Positions 47,921 through 57,756 are shown, counted from the first letter of the stretch. The stretch: DNA of 64,000 bases from Paraflavitalea devenefica (GCF_011759375.1 NZ_JAARML010000002.1:1-64000), one strand, 5' to 3'. Notes: a model not told the origin generated them from the sequence alone. A program made the numbers and translations.

Positions 47921-49855
47921 ATGAAAAGTTTGCTTTGGCTGGCATTTACAGCCTTTTACCTGTCGTCCTGCGCTCAAAAGACACAACAGGCACAACAAAT
48001 TCTCAGTCCGGATAAACAGATCATTGTTACAACAGGCGTAACGGCCGGGAAGGCCTGGTACCACGTTCAATACCAGGGGGCAGCAATCCTGGATACCTCG
48101 CTGTTGGGTATTGAACGGCAGGATGAGCAATTTGCAAACGGGCTGGTACTGAAAAGCGTGTCTGCCGTTGAAGAAGTAAAGGACAGCTACCAATCGGTCA
48201 ATGCCAAAAAGAGCCATATCACCTATAGCGCCAATAAAAGAATTGTGCATCTGCAGAATGCCACCGGTAAGGGGATGGACATCATCTTCCAGGTATCCAA
48301 TGATGGCGTGGCTTTCAGATACTACTTCCCCGATGCTTCCACCGATCGTAAAACGATTACTGCTGAACATACTTCCTGGCATCTGGGCAATGAGGTGCAG
48401 GCCTTCCTGCAACCTATGCAGGAAGCGCAGAAAGGCTGGGAACATGTATTTCCCTGCTACGAAGAACATTACCTGCAGGGCATCTCACCGGCCACCGCTT
48501 CTCCTACAAAAGCCGGATGGGTATACCCTGCCTTGTTCAAAAAACAGGATACCTGGGTGCTGCTCACCGAAGCATCAGTAGACAGTACCTGGTGCGCCAG
48601 CAGGCTGCAGGCCACCGCGCCGGGCGGTGAATACAAATTAGGCTTCCCCGATCCGCGGGAAGTATTTACCGGTAAAGGATCATTACCCGAATCTGCCTTG
48701 CCCTGGTATTCCCCTTGGCGTATCATCACCATCGGTAGTCTGAAAACAGTTGCAGAATCTACACTGGGTACCGACCTTGCCAAACCTGCTATTGCGATAG
48801 ACACCTCTTTTATAAAACCAGGCAAAGCTTCCTGGAGCTGGGCATTGCTGAAGGATAACTCAGTAGTCTATGATGTGCAGAAACGTTTCATTGACTATGC
48901 GGCTGATATGAACTGGCAGTATTGCCTCGTAGATGTGGACTGGGATACAAGGATCGGGTATGACAGGATCAAAGAGCTGGCAGACTACGCGGCTACTAAG
49001 AAAGTGGGGCTGATCCTTTGGTTCAATTCTTCCGGCAACTGGAACACCACCAAATACCATCCCAAGAGTGCGCTGCTTACAAAGGCCGACCGGGAGGCTG
49101 TATTCAGTCGCCTGCAGGGAATGGGCATTAAAGGCGTGAAAATTGATTTCTTCAATGGTGATGGCCGTTCCATGATGCAGTATTACCTCGATATTTTACA
49201 GGATGCTGCGAAATACAAATTACTGGTCAACTTTCATGGCGCTACGTTGCCCAGGGGATGGCAACGTACTTACCCACACCTGGTGAGCGCGGAAGCGGTG
49301 AAAGGCTTTGAGATGATCACCTTCAGTCAGGCAGATGCAGATGCGGCGCCTAATCATTGCACCATGCTGCCTTTTACACGCAATGCATTTGACCCGATGG
49401 ATTTTACACCCATGTGCCTGTACAAGATACCGAAGATAGAAAGAAAGACAACCAGCGCATTTGAGCTGGGCCTGTCAGTAGCGCTCTTATCCGGCATACA
49501 GCATTATGCAGAAACGCCGGAAGGCATGAGCCATGTACCAGCCTATGTGAAAGACTTTTTACGTACGCTGCCCAATCATTGGGATGATGTACGCTTCATA
49601 GATGGCTTTCCCGGCAAGCTCTACGTGGTTGCCCGCCGGTCTGGCAAGAAGTGGTACATCGCAGGATTGAACGGTGAGAAAATAGCCAAGAAAGTCAACA
49701 TTGATCTGTCTTCCTTCAATGCAAAGAAAGCAACCATGATCACAGATGGCCAGGAACCACTTTCCTTTATACAACAAAATGTATCCTTCACAGCCGGCAA
49801 GCCAACAACCGTTGATATGCTGCCGAATGGCGGGTTTGTGATGGTACTGGAGTAA
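47921..49855 (+). CDS. GH97 glycoside hydrolase (retaining clade, alpha-galactosidase-like)
   Basis: The 644-residue lipoprotein (lipobox FYLSSC) of glycoside hydrolase family 97 has the family's three parts: an N-terminal super-sandwich (about 25-290), a TIM-barrel catalytic domain (about 300-560) and a C-terminal beta domain. The segment KGVKIDFFNGDGR has an Asp near residue 409 where retaining GH97 alpha-galactosidases carry the nucleophile, unlike inverting SusB-type enzymes. NFHGATLPRGWQRTYP and SAEAVKGFE are further family features. Calcium-site glutamates are expected but not individually assigned. It converges on the xylan cluster and has its own leader. It could remove alpha-galactosyl or glucosyl side groups. 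Confidence 0.9.
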   Translation: MKSLLWLAFTAFYLSSCAQKTQQAQQILSPDKQIIVTTGVTAGKAWYHVQYQGAAILDTSLLGIERQDEQFANGLVLKSVSAVEEVKDSYQSVNAKKSHITYSANKRIVHLQNATGKGMDIIFQVSNDGVAFRYYFPDASTDRKTITAEHTSWHLGNEVQAFLQPMQEAQKGWEHVFPCYEEHYLQGISPATASPTKAGWVYPALFKKQDTWVLLTEASVDSTWCASRLQATAPGGEYKLGFPDPREVFTGKGSLPESALPWYSPWRIITIGSLKTVAESTLGTDLAKPAIAIDTSFIKPGKASWSWALLKDNSVVYDVQKRFIDYAADMNWQYCLVDVDWDTRIGYDRIKELADYAATKKVGLILWFNSSGNWNTTKYHPKSALLTKADREAVFSRLQGMGIKGVKIDFFNGDGRSMMQYYLDILQDAAKYKLLVNFHGATLPRGWQRTYPHLVSAEAVKGFEMITFSQADADAAPNHCTMLPFTRNAFDPMDFTPMCLYKIPKIERKTTSAFELGLSVALLSGIQHYAETPEGMSHVPAYVKDFLRTLPNHWDDVRFIDGFPGKLYVVARRSGKKWYIAGLNGEKIAKKVNIDLSSFNAKKATMITDGQEPLSFIQQNVSFTAGKPTTVDMLPNGGFVMVLE

Positions 49856-49960
49856 ATAATTTATTGATATTCATTAAACTAGGGAAGTTTTATCTCTTCC
49901 TGCCAGGTGATCTATATTAGCCGGTAGGTATTTTCTCAGATAATCAGTGAGTTATAATAG

Positions 49961-50036
49961 GATGCAGCGTAGACGCAGCGTATACCCAGCGTTGAGCGAG
50001 CGTAGATGCAGCGACTATATATAGATACGCTGCATC
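49961..50036. repeat. Five 11-bp tandem repeats plus one inverted copy
   Basis: Units start at 49961, 49972, 49983, 49994 and 50005 with consensus GAYGCAGCGTA. Units 1, 2 and 5 are closest to it. An exact inverted unit TACGCTGCATC lies at 50026-50036, so unit 1 or 5 can fold against it. The repeat sits between the convergent GH97 and GH115-GH10 genes. Confidence 0.8.
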
Positions 50037-50072
50037 TGCCTTTAGCATTCGCTGAATTTATTAATGTGCTAT

Positions 50073-53000
50073 TTAAAAGTTTACGACAGCCTGAAAGGCT
50101 TTCTTGGGTTGCAACTGCTGATCAAAGAGCAGGGGATAATCTTTTCTGCCTCTTACCGGAAAATTATCCAGCCAGCTATGACGATCAGCAATGTTCCAGA
50201 AAGTAACGCCTGTAATGTGTTGCCTGTATTTTCTGAACAGCTCAAAGGCTGTTGTATATTTTTCCAATTGCTGTTGTTCCCGTTCGGGGGTGAAAGTTGT
50301 ATGGGCATCTTCCGGTTTTCTTTCCCTGGCTGTATGTTCTTTGGGATAGACTGATATATCCAATTCTGTGATCTGAAGCCGGAGGCCGAGGCCGGCAAAT
50401 TGCTGCAGGGTGCTGTCCAGTTGTTCCCTGGAAGGTTCATTGATGGCCCAATGGCCCTGCAGGCCCACACCGTGAATGGGAATACCTTGTGCCTGTAAAG
50501 ATTTAATGAGGCGGATGATCTTTGCTCTTTTAACGGCGCTGATCTCATCATAGTCATTGTAGAAAAGCAGCGCGTTGGGATCTGCCTCATGCGCCCATTG
50601 AAAGGCTTTGGCAATGTATTCTTCACCGGCTATCTGCCACCATTTGGAAGGGCGGAGGTACTCGCCGGGCTTATCGGAAATCGCTTCATTCACTACATCC
50701 CAGGCATATATCTTTCCTTTATAACGTCCCACAACGGTGGTGATATGTTCCTTCAGCCGTTGCAGCAGTACATCTTTGCTTACGGGCGCACCATTATTGT
50801 CAACAAAAAGCCATGATGGCGTTTGGTTATGCCAGCACAAGGTATGCCCGCGTACTTTCAGGTTGTGCTGTTGTGCAAAGGTGATGATAGAGTCGGCATC
50901 TTTCCAATTGTATTCTGTTTCCTTTGGATGGATAAGGCCTATCTTCATGGCATTCTCTGGTGTGAGGCTGTTGAACTGCTGCACAATCAGTTTGGCCTCA
51001 TCCGTTTTGAGCGCCCGGGGTGATACGGCTACGCCGATAGGAAAATAATTGCTGTAATAATCTTTAAGTCCCCGGGCTTGTTGTGTAGCATCGGCCGCTG
51101 GTGTATCCATCTTCGAAGAGGTGACTCCTCCTTCCCGCATCATGACATTACCGGCAGGGCGGGCTGTTTCCGGCGGGCCCAGGTAGGTTTCCTGCAGGCC
51201 GCCGAAATTGGCTACCAGTTTTTGTAATACCACTGCCGGGCTTACCATCCAGTATTTAATAACATGCTTTCCGGGCTTCGTGATCCTATGGGTAGATGTT
51301 TTAATAATAATATTATTCGCCACCCATTTCTCCCAGGTCCTTACATGGTTGTCTTCTTTGTTGATGCTGATGATCTGTGGGGCTTCATTGTCAATGGAAA
51401 TGGCATATTGAAGCCCTTCAGGACTGTTATGAAAATTGAGCGTAGGCGAGAAATAAGCCTGCAGGGTTACCCGGCCGGCATCATAGGTATAGCATTCATA
51501 CTGCAGGTGCGGACTGGCGCCACCCGGTTTGTGTGTGTGGGCTGTTACCGGAAAAGGGGTAACAGCATCACCTGTTCTGCCATGATCCGGCAATACTTTC
51601 CATCGTACGTTGCCGGTATTAACGGCCTGGGTGAAGTGGGCCGCTTCTATAGAGATATAACCATCCAGCTCAAAAAAGACATGGCGCTTACTGTTGTTGG
51701 GAAGCAGGTGAAAGGCGCTTAGAGAACTACTGTCTACCAATACCGATTCGGGGAGGATGGAATCCCGTGGTATATACTTCACCGCCGGCATACGGTTGGC
51801 CGGTGGTTGCTGCCAGTACGTATAACCAATATGGGTTTGGTCCATCATGTGGTTCCATTTACCATTGCCGAGGGCATGGTATTGGAGGCTGATGAGTGAA
51901 TCTTTTAAGTACAATTGTTTGGCGGTATCTGCATACTGATTGGCAATAGCCTGCCTTTCTGCTGCATACTGCTTGTTATTGGCCACTGCCAGGTAGAGAC
52001 TGTATAAATTGGCGCCCGCTTTTACAGGATGTAATACCAACTGGAAATAGGCGTCCCTGTATTGTACAGGCAACTGATCATTGATGGTTGTTGCTTCTGC
52101 CAGCAGGTCATTGTATGCTTTGGTGACCCTTTCTGCTTCCTGGTAATGTTGCAGGCTATACGTATTGGCGTCTAACAACTCCGGTTTGCGCTGCCCATTG
52201 TATTTGGTGTATTTAGAAATAATAGCTGCTATCTGTACAGCATATTGGGGGCCGAATTGTTGGATGCACCATTGTTCGGTATAGCGTTGCAGGTCGTTGG
52301 CGCCAATGGCAGCCGGGTTCCAGGCATAATCGAGAAAGAAGGAGATAGGGAATTCCATAGGCTTGATATCGCCTACATTCACGATCCATATTTGCCGGGC
52401 TTTATATTCCCAGGCCAGGTGCATTTGTTCCCATACCCGGGCAATAGGATTGGTATTAACCCATTTATAATTGCGGGGGCCGCCTACATAATCAAAGTGG
52501 TAATAAATGCCATAACCACCTTTCCGGGGTTGCTCATCAAGCCTGGGAAGTTTCCGGATATTGCCCCAGTTGTCATCACACAGCAGCAGGGTTACATCAT
52601 CCGGCACGCGCATGCCTTTATCATAATAGTCCTGCACTTCTTTATACAGGGCCCATAACTGGGGTGTTTCACTGGCTGGTTTATGGGTTACTTCGGCGAT
52701 GATCTCCCGCTGGTCTTTTACAATCCTTTCCAGCAGGGCGGTGGCTGTTTCGCGGCTCATGGGTTCATCACCATCGCCCCGCATGCCAATGCTCACGATC
52801 TTTTCATTGGTGGCCCGTTGCATGCCACCCCGCCAAAATGCTTTTAACTTTACCTCATTGCTGTCATAATTCCATTTTCCCTGGCCATACCTTCTCCATT
52901 CATCATGCGCCCGCATCAGCGGTTCATGGTGGGAGGTGCCTATCACGATGGCATATTCATCAGCCGCTTTTATATTGAGGGAGTCATCATCATAAAAAGC

Positions 53001-53723
53001 ATTGCCCCACATGGCCGGCCACAGGTAATTGGCTTTGAGCCGTAATAGCAGCTCAAATACCTTTTCATAAAAGCGATGGTTGAAGCCGCCAAACTTTTCC
53101 TTCGACCAGCCCGAAAGGGCGGGAGCTTCATCATTGATGAAAATGCCGCGGTATTTAACGGCAGGAGATTGTGCAGTCAGCATCGTTTTTGTAAGGTAGA
53201 GTTGGGACTGTTGTTGAACCGGCACATCGGCCCACCAATACCAGGGAGATACCCCCATTTGTTTAGACAATTCCAGTACGCCATAAGCAGTACCCCGGCG
53301 GTCACTGCCGGTAATAACAAGCGCTTTGTTGATGCCCGGAAGAGGTGTAATGACTGTCTGCCACTGGTAGGCTTCCCATTGATTCTTTAACGCACCAGCT
53401 TGTATCTTTTTAGTGTTGATCAGCTTATCAATAATAGTCGATTGACCGGCAGCGCCAATGATAATAAGGTTATTGGCAGCCGCCGGGAGTGCAGTTAACA
53501 GCGCGGGTTTCTTACCGGTCACCCTTTCTATATCTTCCTGTAATAACTGCGCTGCTTTCTTTACCACGGCAGGGGAGATGGGATCTACATAAATTGGGGT
53601 AGATTCCTCTTTGCCGGTAATGGTAAAGGAACCTGTTGCGGGCTGATTACTGATAAGGTGCTGCGCCTGTGCAGCCACCATGCTTATGGCCATCATGGCC
53701 AACAGGAATATTTTCTTTTTCAT
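50073..53723 (-). CDS. GH115 alpha-glucuronidase fused to GH10 endo-xylanase
   Basis: The 1216-residue bifunctional xylan enzyme has a signal peptide (FLLAMMAISMVAAQAQ). About residues 25-860 are GH115, which removes (4-O-methyl)glucuronic acid from internal xylose units (GIFINDEAPALSGWSKEKFGG, LRLKANYLWPAMWGNAFYDD, WNYDSNEVKLKAFWRGG, LLLCDDNWGNIRKLP). From about residue 884 (51073 downwards) it is a complete GH10 xylanase (FNSLTPENAMK, GHTLCWHNQTP, AWDVVNEAI with the acid/base Glu near 1011, and QITELDIS with the nucleophile near 1119). Both active sites look intact. The ATG at 53723 is chosen. It follows the SDR gene with a 21-base gap. Its own AACGATT leader suggests separate regulation. 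Confidence 0.93.
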   Translation of the reverse strand: MKKKIFLLAMMAISMVAAQAQHLISNQPATGSFTITGKEESTPIYVDPISPAVVKKAAQLLQEDIERVTGKKPALLTALPAAANNLIIIGAAGQSTIIDKLINTKKIQAGALKNQWEAYQWQTVITPLPGINKALVITGSDRRGTAYGVLELSKQMGVSPWYWWADVPVQQQSQLYLTKTMLTAQSPAVKYRGIFINDEAPALSGWSKEKFGGFNHRFYEKVFELLLRLKANYLWPAMWGNAFYDDDSLNIKAADEYAIVIGTSHHEPLMRAHDEWRRYGQGKWNYDSNEVKLKAFWRGGMQRATNEKIVSIGMRGDGDEPMSRETATALLERIVKDQREIIAEVTHKPASETPQLWALYKEVQDYYDKGMRVPDDVTLLLCDDNWGNIRKLPRLDEQPRKGGYGIYYHFDYVGGPRNYKWVNTNPIARVWEQMHLAWEYKARQIWIVNVGDIKPMEFPISFFLDYAWNPAAIGANDLQRYTEQWCIQQFGPQYAVQIAAIISKYTKYNGQRKPELLDANTYSLQHYQEAERVTKAYNDLLAEATTINDQLPVQYRDAYFQLVLHPVKAGANLYSLYLAVANNKQYAAERQAIANQYADTAKQLYLKDSLISLQYHALGNGKWNHMMDQTHIGYTYWQQPPANRMPAVKYIPRDSILPESVLVDSSSLSAFHLLPNNSKRHVFFELDGYISIEAAHFTQAVNTGNVRWKVLPDHGRTGDAVTPFPVTAHTHKPGGASPHLQYECYTYDAGRVTLQAYFSPTLNFHNSPEGLQYAISIDNEAPQIISINKEDNHVRTWEKWVANNIIIKTSTHRITKPGKHVIKYWMVSPAVVLQKLVANFGGLQETYLGPPETARPAGNVMMREGGVTSSKMDTPAADATQQARGLKDYYSNYFPIGVAVSPRALKTDEAKLIVQQFNSLTPENAMKIGLIHPKETEYNWKDADSIITFAQQHNLKVRGHTLCWHNQTPSWLFVDNNGAPVSKDVLLQRLKEHITTVVGRYKGKIYAWDVVNEAISDKPGEYLRPSKWWQIAGEEYIAKAFQWAHEADPNALLFYNDYDEISAVKRAKIIRLIKSLQAQGIPIHGVGLQGHWAINEPSREQLDSTLQQFAGLGLRLQITELDISVYPKEHTARERKPEDAHTTFTPEREQQQLEKYTTAFELFRKYRQHITGVTFWNIADRHSWLDNFPVRGRKDYPLLFDQQLQPKKAFQAVVNF

Positions 53724-53724
53724 A

Positions 53725-53738
53725 TGCAATCGTTGGGC
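53725..53738 (-). promoter_or_regulatory. AACGATT site before the GH115-GH10 gene
   Basis: On the minus strand the leader reads CCAACGATTGCAT immediately before the ATG. It shares the core of the sites listed at 57810. Confidence 0.5.
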
Positions 53739-53744
53739 AGGTCT

Positions 53745-54494
53745 TTAGAAACCTACGGAGTTACCGCCATCCACCGGCAGTATTACGCCTGTAATGTAAC
53801 GGGCGGCACCGGAGGCAAGGAATACGGCTGCATCACCAATATCGGCAGGCGTACCCAATTCTCCCATGGGGGTACGGTCAAGGGCTTTGTGCTTTCTTTC
53901 GGGGTCATCATTCAATGCCTTGGCCGACATATCCGTCGCAATAAAGCCGGGCGCAATGCAATTCACCCGTATTCCCTTGGGCGAAAGTTCTACTGCCATC
54001 GCCTTGGTCATACCTTCTATAGCCGATTTGGAAGCCGTATAGGCAATCACTTTCGGAATACCATACTGCGATGCCATGGAGCTGATGTTGATGATAGCGC
54101 CGCCACCATTGCCCACCATGTACTTCACCACTTCCCTCGATAAAGCAAAGACGGCCGTTACATTGGTTTGCAATATCTTCTGGAAATCTTCATCGGTCAC
54201 TTCCGTAAACTCCTTCTTCATATTGATGCCGGCATTGTTCACCAGGATATCAATATGGCCATAATCATCCAGTATCTGCTTTACCAGTTTGGGTATAGAA
54301 GACAGGTTGGTGAGATCACAACTAATGGGTACGCATAACTTCCCCAGCTTTTCTTTTGCCCGGTTTAATTTCTGGGGATCGCGGCCTACGATAATGGTCA
54401 GGATGTTTTCCTTCACAAACTTCTGTGCAATAGCCAGTCCAATACCTGAACCTCCTCCGGTTACGATAGCTACTTTTTGTCGGGTTGTTTCCAT
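53745..54494 (-). CDS. SDR-family NAD(P)-dependent oxidoreductase
   Basis: The 249-residue short-chain dehydrogenase has the Rossmann motif TGGGSGIGLAIA near residue 12, NNAG in LVNNAGINMKKEF, the catalytic Ser in SSMASQYG and Tyr/Lys in YTASKSAIEGM, and a C-terminal GVILPVDGG. It resembles gluconate/KduD-type sugar-acid dehydrogenases more than fatty-acid reductases. Between two glucuronidase genes it may act on glucuronate-derived sugar acids, for example as a fructuronate or mannonate oxidoreductase. That is an inference from context. It lies 39 bases after the GH67 gene on the same strand. Confidence 0.9.
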   Translation of the reverse strand: METTRQKVAIVTGGGSGIGLAIAQKFVKENILTIIVGRDPQKLNRAKEKLGKLCVPISCDLTNLSSIPKLVKQILDDYGHIDILVNNAGINMKKEFTEVTDEDFQKILQTNVTAVFALSREVVKYMVGNGGGAIINISSMASQYGIPKVIAYTASKSAIEGMTKAMAVELSPKGIRVNCIAPGFIATDMSAKALNDDPERKHKALDRTPMGELGTPADIGDAAVFLASGAARYITGVILPVDGGNSVGF

Positions 54495-54506
54495 GGATCG
54501 TTTTTA
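54493..54506 (-). promoter_or_regulatory. AACGATC site before the SDR gene
   Basis: On the minus strand AAAACGATCCATGG overlaps the start codon region. It is the weakest member of the shared motif, as its right half reads TC instead of TT. Confidence 0.35.
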
Positions 54507-54533
54507 TTTCTTGTACTGAAAATTGTGATTATA

Positions 54534-56681
54534 TCATATGCCCGGCGCATATGGGAACCGTAAGCCCATATAATATTCCAAGGTCTGGCCGGGCTGTTCA
54601 TAACCTGCCGGAATGGGCATACGGGAATACGTTTGGAAATACAGCAGGCAGGCATTGCGCCACCACACCGCTTCATTTTCCTGTACAGCCATGAGCTGAC
54701 GTACCTGCTCAAAGCGTTGCGGGTCTACATAGGGCTGCAAACTGTTCCAGGTTTGCTGCATATGACGAACGGCTTCCACACCGGCATAATATTGTGCGCA
54801 TAGTTCCTCCCATAATGTTTTTCCGGATGCCATGCGGTGATCCCATTTCACCCGGTGAAACCATAACAGGTATGCTTCCGGGCAATTGGCCAGTGTTTCC
54901 CATTGTTTACGTACTTCCGGCCTGTACTGTGCCAGGGCATTGCTGCCATTGGCTGTTCTGTCAAAACCGATACCGGTACTATCCGCTTTGTGATAATACA
55001 CAGGATCCCAGTCGGCCCGCGCTGCTTTATTCGTCCACGGAGCAGGGCCATAATGATGGCTATTGCCCATGATATGGTGCAGGCCGAGCGGCGTCATATA
55101 TTGAACCGTATGTTCACGGGACGCTAATAGGAGCTGCTGTGCGGGGTTGATAAAATTGGCGTTGTTGGTAAATGTTTGCCGCAGCCATTCATGGGCAATG
55201 GTAGCCGATGACAGGTCATGGTCCCAGGCCAGCCGTCCGAATGCATACCAATTGGATTGTGCAAAAGGATGACCGCACCAGTTAACATCATTGCCAATAT
55301 TGGCCACGCCGGCTATACCTGATAAGGTATGACCTTCCAGTGATCCGTTGATGACCCTGGAAACAGTAGAACCTTTTCCTTTAGCATACGTGTCACTGTC
55401 GAGGCATTCTTTAAAAAGGGGCGCCAGGTAAACGAGGTTGGTGGCAAAGCCCAGGTATTCCTGCGTGATCTGAAATTCCATCATGAGCGGTGTGGCGGGC
55501 ATGGCGCCAAACAAAGGATGGAAAGGCTCGCGGGGTTGAAAATCTATCGGGCCGTTCTTTACCTGTACCATTACATTCTTCCTGAACTGTCCGTCCAGTG
55601 GCTTAAACTCATCATACGCCTGTTTAAAACGGTCGTCGGGTTTTTCGTTGCTGTATACAAAGGCGCGCCACATCACAATACCATGGTGTGGTGCTACCGC
55701 ATCCGCCAGCATATTAGCGCCATCAGCGTGGGTGCGACCATAATTCTGGGGGCCGGGTTGTCCTTCTGAATTCGCTTTTACCAGGAAGCCGCCGAAGTTG
55801 GGAATATAACGATAGATCTCGGCTGCTTTCTGCTTCCACCATTCCCTTACCTGCGGATCGAGCGGATCGGCTGTTTTCAATCCGTCCAGTTCCACCGGGG
55901 CGCTGAACCGTGCAGTGAGGTATACTTTGATACCATAGCGGTGGAATACACTGGCCAGCGCTGCTACTTTCAAAAGATAGGGTTTGGTAAGTACGTTGGC
56001 ATTGGCATTTACATTGGTGAGCACCGTACCATTGATGCCGATAGAGGCATTGGCGCGGGCATAATCAATGTAACGGGGATCTATATAGCCGGGCAGCCGG
56101 TGCCAGTCCCAGATGGAAAAACCGGCATAACCACGCTCAACGGTCCTGTTCAGGTTATCCCAGTGGTTGAGGAGGCGGTGTTGTATTTTGGGTGTGCTGG
56201 TAATGGATAATGCCTGCAGGGGCTGATGGGTTTGCAACAAGCGCAACAGGTGAAATACGCCATACAGTACACCGGCATCAGAAGCAGCTGTAATAATAAT
56301 AACAGGCTGCTGATTGATGTTGACGCTGCGTATAATAAACCCTTCACTGCCTGCCTGCTGCAGCTCACGGGCAGGAATAGCAGCCCGGATGAGGTGGGAA
56401 GTGGTATACGTACCGGCTACAATAGTGCCGGTGGTAATCCGGTCCTGCAGGGGTATTTTTTTGCCCAGCAATCCTTGCAACCCTGTTAACAGCTCCTGCC
56501 GAGCGCTGACCAGTACCGGGCTGGCGCCAGGAACATGAATGGAAGTAATGAGCGCCTGGTATTGTTGTAAAAGCGGTTTATTATCAATCCTGTCATAACG
56601 CAACCAAAGCCGGTAACCATCCTCTGCCAGAAGGCTGTTGAGTACAGTGAGGAGCAGGAGTGTGCAAATGGTCCTTTTCAT
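54534..56681 (-). CDS. aguA: GH67 alpha-glucuronidase
   Basis: The enzyme cleaves (4-O-methyl)glucuronic acid from the non-reducing end of xylo-oligosaccharides. The 715-residue exported protein has a signal peptide (TLLLLTVLNSLLA) and typical GH67 length. The catalytic centre is readable. The acid Glu sits in VKANSEGQPGP (about 304), and the base pair sits in VKNGPIDFQPREPFHP (Asp, about 379) and MEFQITQEYLG (Glu, about 402), a spacing close to that of studied GH67 enzymes. An N-terminal beta domain and a C-terminal helical domain complete it. Together with GH115 it covers both internal and terminal decorations. Confidence 0.95.
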   Translation of the reverse strand: MKRTICTLLLLTVLNSLLAEDGYRLWLRYDRIDNKPLLQQYQALITSIHVPGASPVLVSARQELLTGLQGLLGKKIPLQDRITTGTIVAGTYTTSHLIRAAIPARELQQAGSEGFIIRSVNINQQPVIIITAASDAGVLYGVFHLLRLLQTHQPLQALSITSTPKIQHRLLNHWDNLNRTVERGYAGFSIWDWHRLPGYIDPRYIDYARANASIGINGTVLTNVNANANVLTKPYLLKVAALASVFHRYGIKVYLTARFSAPVELDGLKTADPLDPQVREWWKQKAAEIYRYIPNFGGFLVKANSEGQPGPQNYGRTHADGANMLADAVAPHHGIVMWRAFVYSNEKPDDRFKQAYDEFKPLDGQFRKNVMVQVKNGPIDFQPREPFHPLFGAMPATPLMMEFQITQEYLGFATNLVYLAPLFKECLDSDTYAKGKGSTVSRVINGSLEGHTLSGIAGVANIGNDVNWCGHPFAQSNWYAFGRLAWDHDLSSATIAHEWLRQTFTNNANFINPAQQLLLASREHTVQYMTPLGLHHIMGNSHHYGPAPWTNKAARADWDPVYYHKADSTGIGFDRTANGSNALAQYRPEVRKQWETLANCPEAYLLWFHRVKWDHRMASGKTLWEELCAQYYAGVEAVRHMQQTWNSLQPYVDPQRFEQVRQLMAVQENEAVWWRNACLLYFQTYSRMPIPAGYEQPGQTLEYYMGLRFPYAPGI

Positions 56682-56685
56682 ACAG

Positions 56686-56699
56686 AATAATCGTTGAAT
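56686..56699 (-). promoter_or_regulatory. AACGATT site before the GH67 gene
   Basis: On the minus strand ATTCAACGATTATT lies 4 bases before the ATG at 56681. The core is AACGATT. Confidence 0.5.
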
Positions 56700-56710
56700 A
56701 ATAACCAGGG

Positions 56711-57742
56711 CTATGTCTTTGTCTTTTGGGATGATCCGCGTATGATCAGTTCGGAACGTAACAGGATGGTATTGGTAGAAGTGATGGTCGCAATACCAGT
56801 CAGGTGGTTGATCAGGTTGCGGGCCGCTACTTCACCCATTTCATAACCGGGATAATTGATCGTGGTAAGGTTGGGTTCTATTACTTTGGAAACAGGGTCA
56901 TTATTGAATCCTGCAAAAGCAATGTCATCCGGGATGCGGATGCCTGCCTGTTTAAGGGATAGCATACACCCGACAGCACAGTTATCGTTGGCTACAAAAA
57001 CACCATCAGGCCTTGGCGACATGTTGATAATGTGTTCTGCCGCTGCTGCGCCTGCTTCCATACTAAGGTTACCAATAATGAGCAGATCATCCGTAAAAGG
57101 CAGGTTATGTTCGGCCAATGCCTTTTTATAGCCCTCCAGGCGGTCTATATACACGTTTCTTTTGGGGGTGGCGGTAATGTGTGCGATCCGGGTACATCCC
57201 TGCTGGATGAGGTGCCTGGTGGCTTCATAGGCGGCCTTACGGTTGTCTATGAGAACATTGGTGTACATATCCTGTTCTGCTACCCGGTCAAAAAATATAA
57301 TGGGAATATTCTTGCGGTAAAAAGCGTCAAAATGCGAGATATCTTCTGTGTCATAAGCCAGTGATACCAGCAGGCCGTCCACCCGGTTATTGAACATGGT
57401 CCTGGCGCTGTTCATTTCTTTCTGGGCCGACTCTGAGGACTGGCTGATGATCAGGTTATAGCCTTCGCTGTTGGCCACCTGCTCAATACCTGCAATGACA
57501 GTGCTCATGAAATAACTGTTCAGCCGGGGTATAATTACGCCAATGGTATTGGTACGCTGATTGCGCAGGTTACGGGCAAAATGGTTGGAACGGTAGCCCA
57601 TTTCCTCTGCCAGTTCAAATATCTTCTTCTTTGTTTTTTTGCTCACTACAGGGTCATCTTTCAATGCCCGGCTTACCGTGGCAATGGAGATATTCAGCTT
57701 GCGGGCAAGGTCGTATATAGTAACTTCTTTTTCCTTTTCCAT
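56711..57742 (-). CDS. LacI-family transcriptional regulator of the xylan locus
   Basis: The 343-residue LacI/GalR regulator has an N-terminal helix-turn-helix (TIYDLARKLNISIATVSRALKDD, about residues 8-30) with the hinge ATVSRALKDDPVVSKKT, and a periplasmic-binding-protein-like sensor domain (TNTIGVIIPRLNSYFMSTVIAGIE, DGVFVANDNCAVGCMLSLKQAG). It lies between the xylan enzymes and the divergent susCD. LacI control, in place of the hybrid two-component systems common in Bacteroides xylan loci, is therefore likely. Its own start is overlapped by an operator-like site, which fits autoregulation. The probable effector is a xylo-oligosaccharide, xylose or glucuronate. Confidence 0.94.
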   Translation of the reverse strand: MEKEKEVTIYDLARKLNISIATVSRALKDDPVVSKKTKKKIFELAEEMGYRSNHFARNLRNQRTNTIGVIIPRLNSYFMSTVIAGIEQVANSEGYNLIISQSSESAQKEMNSARTMFNNRVDGLLVSLAYDTEDISHFDAFYRKNIPIIFFDRVAEQDMYTNVLIDNRKAAYEATRHLIQQGCTRIAHITATPKRNVYIDRLEGYKKALAEHNLPFTDDLLIIGNLSMEAGAAAAEHIINMSPRPDGVFVANDNCAVGCMLSLKQAGIRIPDDIAFAGFNNDPVSKVIEPNLTTINYPGYEMGEVAARNLINHLTGIATITSTNTILLRSELIIRGSSQKTKT

Positions 57743-57756
57743 TACAATCGTTTACA
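57743..57756 (-). promoter_or_regulatory. Operator-like site at the LacI gene start
   Basis: On the minus strand the site TGTAAACGATTGTA abuts the lacI-type ATG. It keeps the AAnCGnTT core of LacI-family operators. Confidence 0.55.

Noticed and set aside
49961..50036. Iteron-like array as a replication origin
   Set aside because: There is no dnaA/rep gene, A/T-rich unwinding region or DnaA boxes nearby. A position between convergent genes fits an intergenic repeat better.
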